Assembly: GCA_900546115.1 (NCBI GenBank)
Contig: URBQ01000017.1
Location: forward strand, 1 to 52,918
DNA length: 52,918 bases
Origin: an uncultured Collinsella sp.
Lineage (GTDB): Bacteria; Actinomycetota; Coriobacteriia; Coriobacteriales; Coriobacteriaceae
Reading direction: 5' to 3'
In this document: in pieces, positions 7,263-14,840 of the stretch
How the letters are laid out: the number at the start of each line of letters is the position of its first letter
Numbering within the stretch: the stretch's first letter is position 1
Translations under genes and position numbers: made by a program
The notes under the pieces: generated by a model
The model's database searches: none
What the model saw: only the letters and a program-made list of their open reading frames with translations
What the model was told of the DNA's origin: nothing

Positions 7263-9026
7263 TTAGGCGCGAGTCTTGATCTCCTCGGTCACCTTGGCAA
7301 CAAACTCGTCAACGCTCATCTGAACGGTCTCGTTGGAGCGATCGCGGACGGAGATGTTGCCGGCCTCGACCTCCTTCTCGCCCAGGATGAGCATGTACGG
7401 CACGCGGTCGATGCTGCGGGCCTCGCGGATCTTGTAGCCGATCTTCTCGTCGCGGTCTTCACAGACCACGCGAATACCGGCCTCCTCCAGCTTGGCGCAT
7501 ACCTCGTGAGCGTAGTCGCGGCTCTTCTCGGAAACCGGAAGTGCCTTGACCTGCACGGGAGCCAGCCAGGTGGGGAACTTGCCCGCAAAGTGCTCAATCA
7601 GAATGCCGATGAAGCGCTCGATGGAGCCAAAGCACACGCGATGCAGCATGATGGGGCGCTTCTTGGTGCCGTCGGCGTCCACGTACTCCAGGTCAAAGTT
7701 GAGCGGCATCTGGAAGTCGAGCTGGACGGTGCCGCACTGCCAGGTACGGCCGAGCGAGTCCTCCAGGTGGAAGTCGATCTTGGGGCCATAGAAGGCGCCG
7801 TCGCCCTCGTTGACCTCGTAGTCCATGCCCAGCTTCTCCAGAGCGGTGCGCAGGCCCTCCTCGGCGCGAGTCCAGTCCTCGTCCGAACCCATGGAGTCCT
7901 CGGGGCGGGTGGAAAGCTCAACGTGGTACTTAAAGCCAAACTTCTGGTACACGGAGTCGATGAGGTTGACCACGCCCACGATCTCGTCGGTCAGCTGGTC
8001 GGGACGCACAAACAGGTGGGCGTCGTCCTGGTTAAAGCAGCGCACGCGGAACAGGCCGTGCAGGGCGCCGCGCAGCTCGTGGCGGTGCACCAGGCCAATC
8101 TCGCCGGCGCGGATGGGCAGCTCGCGATAGGAGTGCGGCTTGGAGGCGTACACCAGCACGCCGCCCGGGCAGTTCATGGGCTTAATGCAGTACTCTTCGT
8201 CGTCGATGACGGTGGAGTACATGTTGTCCTTGTAGTGGTCCCAGTGGCCCGAGGTCTTCCACAGCTGCTTGTTCATGATGAGCGGCGTGGAGATCTCCAC
8301 GTAGCCGGCCTTGTGGTGGATCTCGCGCCAGTAGTCCAGCAGCGTGTTCTTAAGGATCATGCCGTTAGGCAGGAAGAACGGGAAGCCGGGGGCCTCGTCG
8401 CGCATCATAAAGAGGTCCATCTCGCGGCCGATCTTGCGGTGGTCGCGCTTCTTGGCCTCCTCCAGCATGTGCATGTGCTCGTCGAGCTCTTCCTTGGTGG
8501 CAAAGGCGACGCCGTTGATGCGGGTGAGCATCTTGTTGTCCTTGTCACCCTTCCAGTAAGCGCCCGAGACGCCGGTGAGCTTAAAGGCCTTGAGCGCCTT
8601 GGTGTAGCAGATGTGGGGGCCGACGCACATATCGATGTAGTCGCCCTGCTGGTAGAAGGTGATGCGGGCGTCGTCGTCCAGGTCGCCGATGTGCTCGACC
8701 TTGTACTTTTCGCCGCGCTCCTCCATAAGGGCGATGGCCTCGGCGCGGGGCTTCTCGTACACGGAGAACTTGAGGTTCTCCTTAACGATCTTCTTCATCT
8801 CGGCCTCGATCGCGGGGAAGTCGTCCTCGCTAATCTTAACGCCCTCGGGCAGGTCGACGTCGTAGTAGAAGCCGTTGTCGGTCGCGGGGCCGTAGGCAAA
8901 GTCGGCCTCGGGGTACAAGCGCTTGATGGCCTGCGCCATGATGTGCGCGGCGGAGTGGCGGATGACGTGCGTGACCTCGTCCTGCGGGAGCTCGGCCACC
9001 GAACCGTCATTGTAGAGTGCCTTCAT
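7263..9026 (-). CDS. thrS: Threonyl-tRNA synthetase lacking the N-terminal TGS domain
   Basis: Class II synthetase charging tRNA-Thr. The editing domain is present (HSAAH near residue 25, and CVGPHICYT), followed by the catalytic core with MNCPGG (zinc Cys), the motif 2 region RCFNQDDAHLF, GPKIDFH, motif 3 with GSIERFIGILIEH, and the C-terminal anticodon-binding domain. The 587 residues start almost directly at the editing domain, so the ~60-residue TGS domain of the usual ~640-residue enzyme is missing. Start ATG 9026 has AGGAG upstream; frame upstream to 9137 crosses the promoter and does not encode TGS. No T-box motif is seen in the leader. Confidence 0.95.
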   Translation of the reverse strand: MKALYNDGSVAELPQDEVTHVIRHSAAHIMAQAIKRLYPEADFAYGPATDNGFYYDVDLPEGVKISEDDFPAIEAEMKKIVKENLKFSVYEKPRAEAIALMEERGEKYKVEHIGDLDDDARITFYQQGDYIDMCVGPHICYTKALKAFKLTGVSGAYWKGDKDNKMLTRINGVAFATKEELDEHMHMLEEAKKRDHRKIGREMDLFMMRDEAPGFPFFLPNGMILKNTLLDYWREIHHKAGYVEISTPLIMNKQLWKTSGHWDHYKDNMYSTVIDDEEYCIKPMNCPGGVLVYASKPHSYRELPIRAGEIGLVHRHELRGALHGLFRVRCFNQDDAHLFVRPDQLTDEIVGVVNLIDSVYQKFGFKYHVELSTRPEDSMGSDEDWTRAEEGLRTALEKLGMDYEVNEGDGAFYGPKIDFHLEDSLGRTWQCGTVQLDFQMPLNFDLEYVDADGTKKRPIMLHRVCFGSIERFIGILIEHFAGKFPTWLAPVQVKALPVSEKSRDYAHEVCAKLEEAGIRVVCEDRDEKIGYKIREARSIDRVPYMLILGEKEVEAGNISVRDRSNETVQMSVDEFVAKVTEEIKTRA

Positions 9027-9096
9027 GGGTATGTTTTCTCCTCTCGGATGCCTGGTGCAAGTGCGTGCGATGCGCTCGGCATTTTTGACTTGCATC

Positions 9097-9124
9097 ATTA
9101 TAGGCAGGTTGCCTTGGTATACAA
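9097..9124 (-). promoter_or_regulatory. Promoter of thrS
   Basis: On the minus strand TTGTAT (9119-9124) and TATAAT (9097-9102) are separated by 16 bases, a good sigma-70-type match. The leader to the ATG is about 65 bases. Confidence 0.75.
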
Positions 9125-9125
9125 G

Positions 9126-9156
9126 CGCCCGCCGCACCTTAATGGCACGGCGGGCG
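9126..9156 (-). terminator. GC-rich hairpin between zinc-ribbon gene and thrS promoter
   Basis: Perfect 9-bp arms CGCCCGCCG/CGGCGGGCG. The run of T after it is weak on the minus strand (CTTGTAT) and slightly better on the plus strand (ATTTTCT), so terminator function is likely but not certain. Confidence 0.55.
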
Positions 9157-9254
9157 ATTTTCTACGCATGCTTCATCGTGTGGGGCGGGGCTGCGGAGCG
9201 CGCGTGCGGTTTGCGGCGTGCCCGTGGCTTGCGGCCGGCCCGGCGATGGATGCG

Positions 9255-9686
9255 CTACTGGATGCGAGTTCGGCAGTAGGGGCAGACCTTCCAATGCGCA
9301 TCGAGCGGGCGATGGCAGCTGGGACACACGTTGCGAACCTGGGTATCGCACACCGGGCAGACGACGAAGTCCTTCTCGATGGGCGCCCCGCACTGCGGGC
9401 AGGTGCCGTACTGGGCAAGCTGGCGCTCGCGCAGGGCCATGTCCAGCTCCTGCTCCTCGCGGTCGGATGCGTAGGAGTGCGGGCGCAGGACCAGGTAGGC
9501 GATGAGGCCTACAAACGGGATGAGGGCGATGATGCCCCATGCCACGTAGGCGCTGGCGCCGCGGCGGCGGGCATCGATGAACACATAGACGACCGACAGC
9601 ACATACAGGGCGATGATAAAGCCAACGAAGGCATAGACGACGCCCATAAGCTGCGGCGACATGAGCTCAGAGATGTACTTGGACAT
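9255..9686 (-). CDS. Small membrane protein with double zinc ribbon
   Basis: A 143-residue protein of unknown function. Two hydrophobic segments (about residues 12-36 and 47-66) flank a short basic turn (DARRRG), resembling phospholipase-D N-terminal-like membrane hairpins. The cytoplasmic C-terminus carries two zinc-ribbon units with CPQC...CPVC and CPSC...CPYC spacing. Such proteins are common and uncharacterised in actinobacteria. It is a single gene with its own likely terminator; the upstream region holds the alternating repeat array described below, so transcription from that side is possible. Confidence 0.8.
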   Translation of the reverse strand: MSKYISELMSPQLMGVVYAFVGFIIALYVLSVVYVFIDARRRGASAYVAWGIIALIPFVGLIAYLVLRPHSYASDREEQELDMALRERQLAQYGTCPQCGAPIEKDFVVCPVCDTQVRNVCPSCHRPLDAHWKVCPYCRTRIQ

Positions 9687-9786
9687 TACGGGTACCTTTC
9701 GGAATATTTACAGTCCGGTCAAGTTTACCACGGGGTTTGTTTATATGGGACCACGGCTAGGGGCGGGGCTGGTGCGGACACAAACA

Positions 9787-10003
9787 TCTCAATCTGTAAC
9801 AGGTGGAGGCGGAATCCGGGTATAGGTGTTACAGATCGAGACACAGGGGTCCCTCCCCGACTTCAATCTCGATCTGTAACATCTTGGGCCCCAAAATCCC
9901 TCTTACTGTTACAGATCGAGACATTCAAAATCCGCCGGAAGGTTTGTCTTGATCTGTAACATCTAGAACCCAAATCCTCGTCTAACTGTTACAGGTCGAG
10001 ACA
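9787..10003. repeat. Six 17-bp arms in alternating orientation on an exact 40-bp period
   Basis: Forward arms match TGTCTCGATCTGTAACA (ends at 9801, 9881, 9961) and reverse arms match TGTTACAGATCGAGACA (starts at 9827, 9907, 9987), with one or two changes per copy. Successive arm starts are 9787, 9827, 9867, 9907, 9947 and 9987, an exact 40-base step. The 23-25-base segments between arms share no clear sequence. Each arm has an imperfect outer dyad TGT...ACA, as in many operators. The array fills most of the gap between the zinc-ribbon gene (minus) and the plus-strand glpA-like gene. It could bind a regulator on one helix face (40 bp is about four turns), form paired RNA hairpins, or be a dispersed repeat cluster. 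Confidence 0.9.
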
Positions 10004-10139
10004 AACGGTTGCCGTAGCTGTCGGCAGACGAGCTTGTCGACGTTGCTGGATCTCCCCTCGTCTGCCGTTGGCGGGTGTTGCGGGGCTGTTCGCCGCATTG
10101 CCGCCGCGCTGGGGGTGTGCAGACCGTAGGATAGTCTTA

Positions 10140-10154
10140 TTGACAGCCTGTCAA
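10140..10154 (+). promoter_or_regulatory. Perfect palindrome just upstream of the glpA-like gene
   Basis: TTGACAGCCTGTCAA is a perfect 7-bp inverted repeat with one central base, ending 17 bases before the GTG start. It suits an operator over the transcript start region or a leader hairpin. The region 10004-10139 between the array and this site shows no gene. Confidence 0.55.
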
Positions 10155-10171
10155 CTTATCTGGGAGGCACC

Positions 10172-11635
10172 GTGGCAGAAACGTTTGATATCGCAATTGT
10201 GGGCGCGGGCATTACCGGGTGTGCCATCGCGCGGCAGCTCGCGCGATTTGACCTGTCCATTTGCGTGGTCGAGGCGGCCAACGATGTCACCCTAGGCGCA
10301 TCGAAGGCCAACGGCGGCCTGGTACACGCCGGCTACGATCCGTCGCCGGGCACCGTAAAGGCGCAGGTCAACGCCCGCGGCTGCGAGCTATATGGCACGT
10401 GGGCCCAGGAACTGGGCTTTTTGTTTTGCCGCACCGGATCCATGGTGCTGGGATTTAGCGACGAGGACCGTGCGCAACTGGAGAAACTGTCCCGCAACGG
10501 CCACGCCAACGGCGTGCCCGAACTGTCGATTATCGGCCCCGGGCACATTCACGAGCTGGAACCACGCGCAAGTGCCAAGGCGACGTGCGCGCTGTGGTGT
10601 CCCTCCACTGGCTTTGTGGATCCGTTTGAGGTCGCCATCGCTGCGCTGGAGAACGCCGTCGCCAACGGCGTGACATTTATGCGGTCTGCGCCGGTGGAAG
10701 CGATTGAGGTTGCTGGCGGCGAGGCTACCGACGGGGCTGTGCGCTTTACGCTGGCGACGCCCGCCGGAGAGGTGCGCTGCCGCTACCTGATCAACGCCGC
10801 GGGCAACGGCGCCGCGGACATCTCGCATATGGCGGGCGCCGAAGAGTTTCAGATGGTCTGGCGCCAGGGCAACATCGTGGTGCTGGACAAGGAGCCGCGG
10901 GCGCTCATGCCGCTCTACCCCGTTCCCACGCCGGTGTCCAAGGGCGTTATCGTCACGGGAACCGTGCACGGCAACACCGTGATTACCGCGACGGCCGCCG
11001 TGCGCGAGCCGGGCGACACGCAGACCTATGCGAGCGATGTAAACGCGCTCCTGAACGGCGCGCGCAAGCTGGTGCCCGACCTGGAGACGCACCGCGTGGT
11101 GCGTGCGTTTGCCGGCGGGCGTCCGGTCATTCGGGGAACGAACGACTTCTTTATTGGACAGTCGGCCGTGGTGCCGGGGCTCTTCCAAGCGGCGGGCATT
11201 CAGTCCCCAGGCGTGGCGAGCGCGCCTGCCATTGCCGAGCGTATAGAACTTGTGATGCGTGAGTCGGGCGTGGAGCTGCGCGAGCGGGCGGACTGGAATC
11301 CAATTCGCCGCGAGCCGGACGACTTTGACCGCGCACCGCTGGCGCGCAAGGAGGAGCTGATCGAGTCCGACCCCGCGTGGGGGCAGATCGTCTGCCGCTG
11401 CGAGACGGTGCCCGAGGCCGAGATAGTGGCCGCGATCCGACGCCACCCGGGCGCGGTTTCGGTCGAGGGCGTCAAGCGCCGCTGCCGAGCCGGCATGGGT
11501 CGGTGCCAAAGCGGCTTTTGCCAGAGCCGCGTGGTGGCGATCCTGGCGCGCGAGCTGGGCTGCGACCCCAGCGAAGTGCTGTTGGAAGATGCCGGATCTT
11601 GGTTGGTCGAGGGACCGCTGAAGGGGGTGCGCTAG
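10172..11635 (+). CDS. FAD-dependent oxidoreductase with BFD-like [2Fe-2S] domain, GlpA type
   Basis: A 487-residue flavoprotein. FAD binding is shown by IAIVGAGITGCAIARQL at the N-terminus; the DAO-type oxidoreductase domain runs to about residue 365. The C-terminus is a BFD-like iron-sulfur domain with CRCE near residue 408, then CRAGMGRCQSGFC. This matches anaerobic glycerol-3-phosphate dehydrogenase subunit A and related short forms. Start is GTG at 10172 with GGGAGG five bases upstream. It is followed 1 base later by a second flavoprotein and a DUF1667 gene, the usual GlpA-GlpB-like-DUF1667 trio of anaerobes. Substrate (glycerol-3-phosphate or another hydroxyacid) is inferred; no glycerol kinase or facilitator is nearby. 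Confidence 0.82.
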   Translation: MAETFDIAIVGAGITGCAIARQLARFDLSICVVEAANDVTLGASKANGGLVHAGYDPSPGTVKAQVNARGCELYGTWAQELGFLFCRTGSMVLGFSDEDRAQLEKLSRNGHANGVPELSIIGPGHIHELEPRASAKATCALWCPSTGFVDPFEVAIAALENAVANGVTFMRSAPVEAIEVAGGEATDGAVRFTLATPAGEVRCRYLINAAGNGAADISHMAGAEEFQMVWRQGNIVVLDKEPRALMPLYPVPTPVSKGVIVTGTVHGNTVITATAAVREPGDTQTYASDVNALLNGARKLVPDLETHRVVRAFAGGRPVIRGTNDFFIGQSAVVPGLFQAAGIQSPGVASAPAIAERIELVMRESGVELRERADWNPIRREPDDFDRAPLARKEELIESDPAWGQIVCRCETVPEAEIVAAIRRHPGAVSVEGVKRRCRAGMGRCQSGFCQSRVVAILARELGCDPSEVLLEDAGSWLVEGPLKGVR

Positions 11636-11636
11636 A

Positions 11637-12989
11637 ATGGCGACGTTTGATATGCGCGACGAACGCGCGGAGGCGAGCGCCGTGGCAACGCAAGCCTTCG
11701 ACGTGGTCGTTATCGGCGGCGGACCTGCCGGCATGGCGGCCGCGCTTGCCGCGCAAAAGGCCGGTGCGCGCGTGGCCATCGTGGAGCGCGAGCAGCATCT
11801 GGGCGGTATCCTGCGCCAGTGCATCCACCCCGGCTTTGGCCTGTCGCACTTTAAACAGGAGCTCACCGGTCCCGAGTACGCGCAGCGCTTTATCGACCAG
11901 GTGCACGCAACCGACATTGCGCTGTTCCTGAACAGTATGGTGCTTGGGATTGATTCAGGCGAGCCGACGGGAGCCACCGCGGTCCATACCGTCACGCTCA
12001 TGAGCCCTGCCGGCATGCTGCAGCTCACCGGGCGCGCGGTCGTCCTTGCCATGGGTTGCCGTGAGCGCACCCGCAGCGAGATCAAGATCCCCGGCAGTCG
12101 TCCCGCCGGCGTGTTTACGGCCGGTCTGGCGCAGCGATACATCAATATCGAGAACCTCAAACCCGGCTCGCGCGCCGTCATTTTGGGTTCGGGCGATATC
12201 GGGCTGATCATGGCACGTCGCTGCACGCTCGAGGGGATTTCGGTCGAGGGCGTGTACGAGCTCATGCCGTACGCCAACGGACTGCGCCGCAACGTCAAGA
12301 ACTGCCTGGACGACTTTGGAATTCCACTGCACCTGTCCACCACCGTCACGCGCGTGATCGGGCACGACCGCGTGGAGGCCGTCGAGGTAAGCCAGGTCGA
12401 CGAGCACCTGGCGCCCATTGCCGGGACGGAGCACATCGTTCCGTGCGACACGCTGCTGCTTTCGGTAGGTCTGATTCCCGAGAACGAGCTTTCGGTTGCC
12501 GCAGGCGTGGAACTTGACCCGCGCACACGCGGTGCCGTAGTTGACCAGAGCCTCCAGACAGGCGTGCCGGGCATCTTTGCCTGTGGCAACGTGCTGCACG
12601 TGCACGACCTGGCCGACAACGTGACGACCGAGTCCGAGCGCGCCGGTGCGGCTGCGGCGACGTGGGCGTTGGGCGGCGACGGCGGGGCGAGCGCTGCGGG
12701 CACGAGCTGCGAGCTGATGGTCTCCCCTGCCGGCATTGCGGGATACGCGCTGCCGGGACGCATTACGGCTGCGGCGCTCACCAAGCTGAACTTCCGCGTG
12801 CGCCGGCCGGTCGATGCCGCCCGCGTGCGCATTCTGGCAGGCGGCGAGGAACTGCTTACAGGCAAGGTCCGCCCGTTTAAACCGAGCGTAATGGAGAGCT
12901 TCCCGCTGCCGGCAAAGGTGATTCAGCACGCACTCGACCTGGGCGTTAGCGAAATTGTCCTGTCCATCGATCCCGTTGAAGAGGCGTAA
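11637..12989 (+). CDS. NAD(P)/FAD-dependent oxidoreductase, GlpB-like partner
   Basis: A 450-residue pyridine-nucleotide-type flavoprotein. The FAD motif is VVVIGGGPAGMAAALAAQKAG (about residues 23-43), followed by GGILRQCIHPGFGL; a second Rossmann motif is in AVILGSGDIGLIMARR (about residue 180). Near the C-terminus, GIFACGNVLHVHDLAD is the FAD-closing motif. In anaerobes this family pairs with GlpA-type subunits to pass electrons onward. ATG at 11637 lies 1 base after the upstream stop, so translation is coupled. The first 20 residues before the FAD motif are variable, and a later start (GTG near residue 16) is possible. Confidence 0.82.
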   Translation: MATFDMRDERAEASAVATQAFDVVVIGGGPAGMAAALAAQKAGARVAIVEREQHLGGILRQCIHPGFGLSHFKQELTGPEYAQRFIDQVHATDIALFLNSMVLGIDSGEPTGATAVHTVTLMSPAGMLQLTGRAVVLAMGCRERTRSEIKIPGSRPAGVFTAGLAQRYINIENLKPGSRAVILGSGDIGLIMARRCTLEGISVEGVYELMPYANGLRRNVKNCLDDFGIPLHLSTTVTRVIGHDRVEAVEVSQVDEHLAPIAGTEHIVPCDTLLLSVGLIPENELSVAAGVELDPRTRGAVVDQSLQTGVPGIFACGNVLHVHDLADNVTTESERAGAAAATWALGGDGGASAAGTSCELMVSPAGIAGYALPGRITAAALTKLNFRVRRPVDAARVRILAGGEELLTGKVRPFKPSVMESFPLPAKVIQHALDLGVSEIVLSIDPVEEA

Positions 12990-12993
12990 GGCC

Positions 12994-13386
12994 ATGAGCA
13001 CGAATGTAACCGAGACGTTGCAGTTCAACTGCACCACTTGCCCATCCGAATGCCTCCTGACCGTAGAGGTGGAGCGCGATGCCAACGGTGCCGTAGCAGC
13101 GGTGCGCTCCGTGACCGGCAACAGCTGCCCGCGCGGTGATAAGTTCGCGCATCAAGAGCTCACCTGCCCCATGCGCGTGCTCACCACCACCGTGGCCGTA
13201 TCCGGCGGCGACGAGGCGCTGCTGCCTGTGCGCACGGCCGAAGCCATCCCGCTGGCACTCCACGCCCAAGCCATGGACCTCATCCGCGGCGTTGTCGTCG
13301 AGGCCCCCATCCGCATGGGTAACGTCGTCCTACCCAACCTCCTAGACACCGGTACCGACCTCATCGCCAGCATGGACATCGACTAG
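12994..13386 (+). CDS. DUF1667 small cysteine-rich protein
   Basis: A 130-residue protein with four paired cysteines, CTTCPSEC near the N-terminus and CPRG plus CPMRV further on, a pattern suited to an iron-sulfur or zinc site. DUF1667 proteins almost always accompany GlpA/GlpB-like flavoproteins and are assumed to be a redox partner or membrane-coupling subunit; biochemical function is not established. I start it at ATG 12994, 4 bases after the upstream stop, rather than at the upstream ATG 12955 inside the previous gene. Confidence 0.85.
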   Translation: MSTNVTETLQFNCTTCPSECLLTVEVERDANGAVAAVRSVTGNSCPRGDKFAHQELTCPMRVLTTTVAVSGGDEALLPVRTAEAIPLALHAQAMDLIRGVVVEAPIRMGNVVLPNLLDTGTDLIASMDID

Positions 13387-13511
13387 CTAATTTGGGACGG
13401 GGCTCTTTTAGCTGCTTTTGCAAGGAGTGTCTCTAGGTGCCGGCATAAAAGGAACGTCCCTATGTGCCGGGCATGGGATACCATGGTGGCAGCCTAGCGA
13501 AAGGATGTTTC
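13387..13511 (+). other. Intergenic region with degenerate GGGAC repeats
   Basis: No gene is seen. The motif GTGCCGGCAT occurs twice as a direct repeat, with AAAGGAACGTCCC between the copies; this looks like a decayed member of the AAAGGG/CCCTTT hairpin group found elsewhere in the window. Confidence 0.4.
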
Positions 13512-14600
13512 ATGGCACATGTCAATGAACAGCGTGCGGCGCGCGTGCTCGATGCGCTCGGGGCTCAGCACCCCGGCGCACAGCTGCTCGTAAACGACCC
13601 GTGGTCGATTTATTACCTGACCGGCTTTTATGCCGATATGTTCGAGCGTTTTTGCGGCGTGCTGCTCGCGCGCAATGCCGAGCCCGTGATCCTGGTCAAC
13701 GCGCTGCATCAGCTGCCCGAGTATGACAATGCGCGCGTTGCCTATCACACCGATACTGACGTCGTGGCCGACGCCATCATTCGCGAGGTCGATCCGACCA
13801 AGCCTCTTGGCATCGACACCGTCATGCGCTCCGGCTTTTTGATGCCGCTCATGGAGCGCCACGCCGCCAGCGAGTTTTTCCTGGGTGACTTTGCCGTCAC
13901 CGCCGCGCGCACCCACAAGGATGCCACCGAGCGGGAGCTCATGCGCGTGTCCTCCGCCGCCAACGACGCCGTGATGGCTGATGCCATCAAACTCGTCCAC
14001 GAAGGTGTGACTGAGCGCGAAATTGCTGACCAGATGCTCGGCCTGTACCGCAATCACGGCTGCGAGGGCTTTAGCTTTCCGCCCATCGTGAGCTTTGGCG
14101 CCAACGCCGGCGACCCGCACCACGAGCCCGACGGCACCGTGCTCAAGCGCGGCGACGTGGTGCTGTTCGACATTGGTGGACGCCGCTGCAACTACTGCTC
14201 GGACATGACGCGTACATTCTTTTGGGGCGAGCCGGACGAGGAGACGGAGCGCATCTACGATATCGTGCGCCGCGCCAACGAGGCCGCCGAGGCGCTCATC
14301 GCGCCGGGCGTGCGTATGTGCGACCTGGACCGCGCCGCACGCGACGTTATTGAGGATGCGGGCTACGGTAAGTACTTTACGCATCGCCTGGGCCACTCGA
14401 TCGGCCTGCAGGACCATGAGCCGGGCGATGTTTCGCTCGTCAACGAGCAGGTCATAGAGCCGGGCATGACGTTTTCCATCGAGCCAGGCATCTACCTCCC
14501 CGGCCGCACCGGCGTCCGCATCGAGGACCTAGCCCTGGTGACCGAGAACGGCGTCGAGATTCTCAACGCCTACCCCCACGACCCAGTCCGCCTAGACTAG
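13512..14600 (+). CDS. M24 family Xaa-Pro peptidase
   Basis: A 362-residue aminopeptidase of the creatinase/prolidase superfamily, cleaving the bond before proline in peptides. The N-terminal creatinase-like domain covers about residues 5-130. The C-terminal pita-bread domain carries the dimetal ligands: two Asp in DIGGRRCNYCSDMTRTFFWG, His in HRLGHSIGLQDHE, Glu in FSIEPGIY and Glu in RIEDLALVT. Start ATG 13512 has AAAGGA eight bases upstream; an in-frame GTG at 13464 lies inside the repeat region and is unlikely. Cytosolic, single gene, followed after 3 bases by a strong hairpin. Confidence 0.92.
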   Translation: MAHVNEQRAARVLDALGAQHPGAQLLVNDPWSIYYLTGFYADMFERFCGVLLARNAEPVILVNALHQLPEYDNARVAYHTDTDVVADAIIREVDPTKPLGIDTVMRSGFLMPLMERHAASEFFLGDFAVTAARTHKDATERELMRVSSAANDAVMADAIKLVHEGVTEREIADQMLGLYRNHGCEGFSFPPIVSFGANAGDPHHEPDGTVLKRGDVVLFDIGGRRCNYCSDMTRTFFWGEPDEETERIYDIVRRANEAAEALIAPGVRMCDLDRAARDVIEDAGYGKYFTHRLGHSIGLQDHEPGDVSLVNEQVIEPGMTFSIEPGIYLPGRTGVRIEDLALVTENGVEILNAYPHDPVRLD

Positions 14601-14603
14601 ACA

Positions 14604-14634
14604 ATGCGGCAAAGGGGCTGTCCCTTTGCCGCAT
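14604..14634 (+). repeat. Perfect 13-bp hairpin after peptidase gene, AAAGGG/CCCTTT type
   Basis: ATGCGGCAAAGGG (14604-14616) and CCCTTTGCCGCAT (14622-14634) with loop GCTGT. No T run follows, so classic rho-independent termination is doubtful. The inner half resembles hairpins at 28651, 32359 and 50784, while the outer half is unique. Confidence 0.8.
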
Positions 14635-14657
14635 CACATGAATGCCGCCACAAAAAC

Positions 14658-14795
14658 GGCCTATCTACTACGTTTAACCCGCATGGTTCGACCATACCCG
14701 CGTTTTCGCAAAATCCGAAAGCCGTCTACCTGCGGTTTTCATTTCACAATTCTCGGTGTGGTCAGAGGTATTCGCTAAAACGTAGTAGATAGGCC
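14658..14795. repeat. 138-bp element bounded by 18-bp perfect inverted repeats
   Basis: GGCCTATCTACTACGTTT (14658-14675) is exactly inverted at 14778-14795. Inside are three further hairpins: ATGGT-TCG-ACCAT (14682-14694), GCG-TTTT-CGC near 14699, and an 8-bp stem GAAAGCCG/CGGTTTTC around 14717-14740. The whole folds as a closed multibranch structure. No target-site duplication or ORF is seen. It could be a structured RNA or a miniature inverted-repeat element; it sits between convergent genes (peptidase plus, folC minus). Confidence 0.8.
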
Positions 14796-14840
14796 CATTT
14801 CGTGGCAAGCAGCCCAAATTGGCTGCCCCCGTTGGCGGGG

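Noticed and set aside
7155..9959. 934-residue plus-strand open frame
   Set aside because: Antisense shadow of thrS and the zinc-ribbon gene; no recognisable domain, and it crosses two terminators and a promoter.
9787..10003. CRISPR array
   Set aside because: Repeats alternate in orientation, spacers are only 23-25 bases, and no cas gene is nearby.
10388..12865. 825-residue minus-strand open frame
   Set aside because: Antisense to two well-supported flavoprotein genes; Arg/Ser/Pro-rich without motifs.
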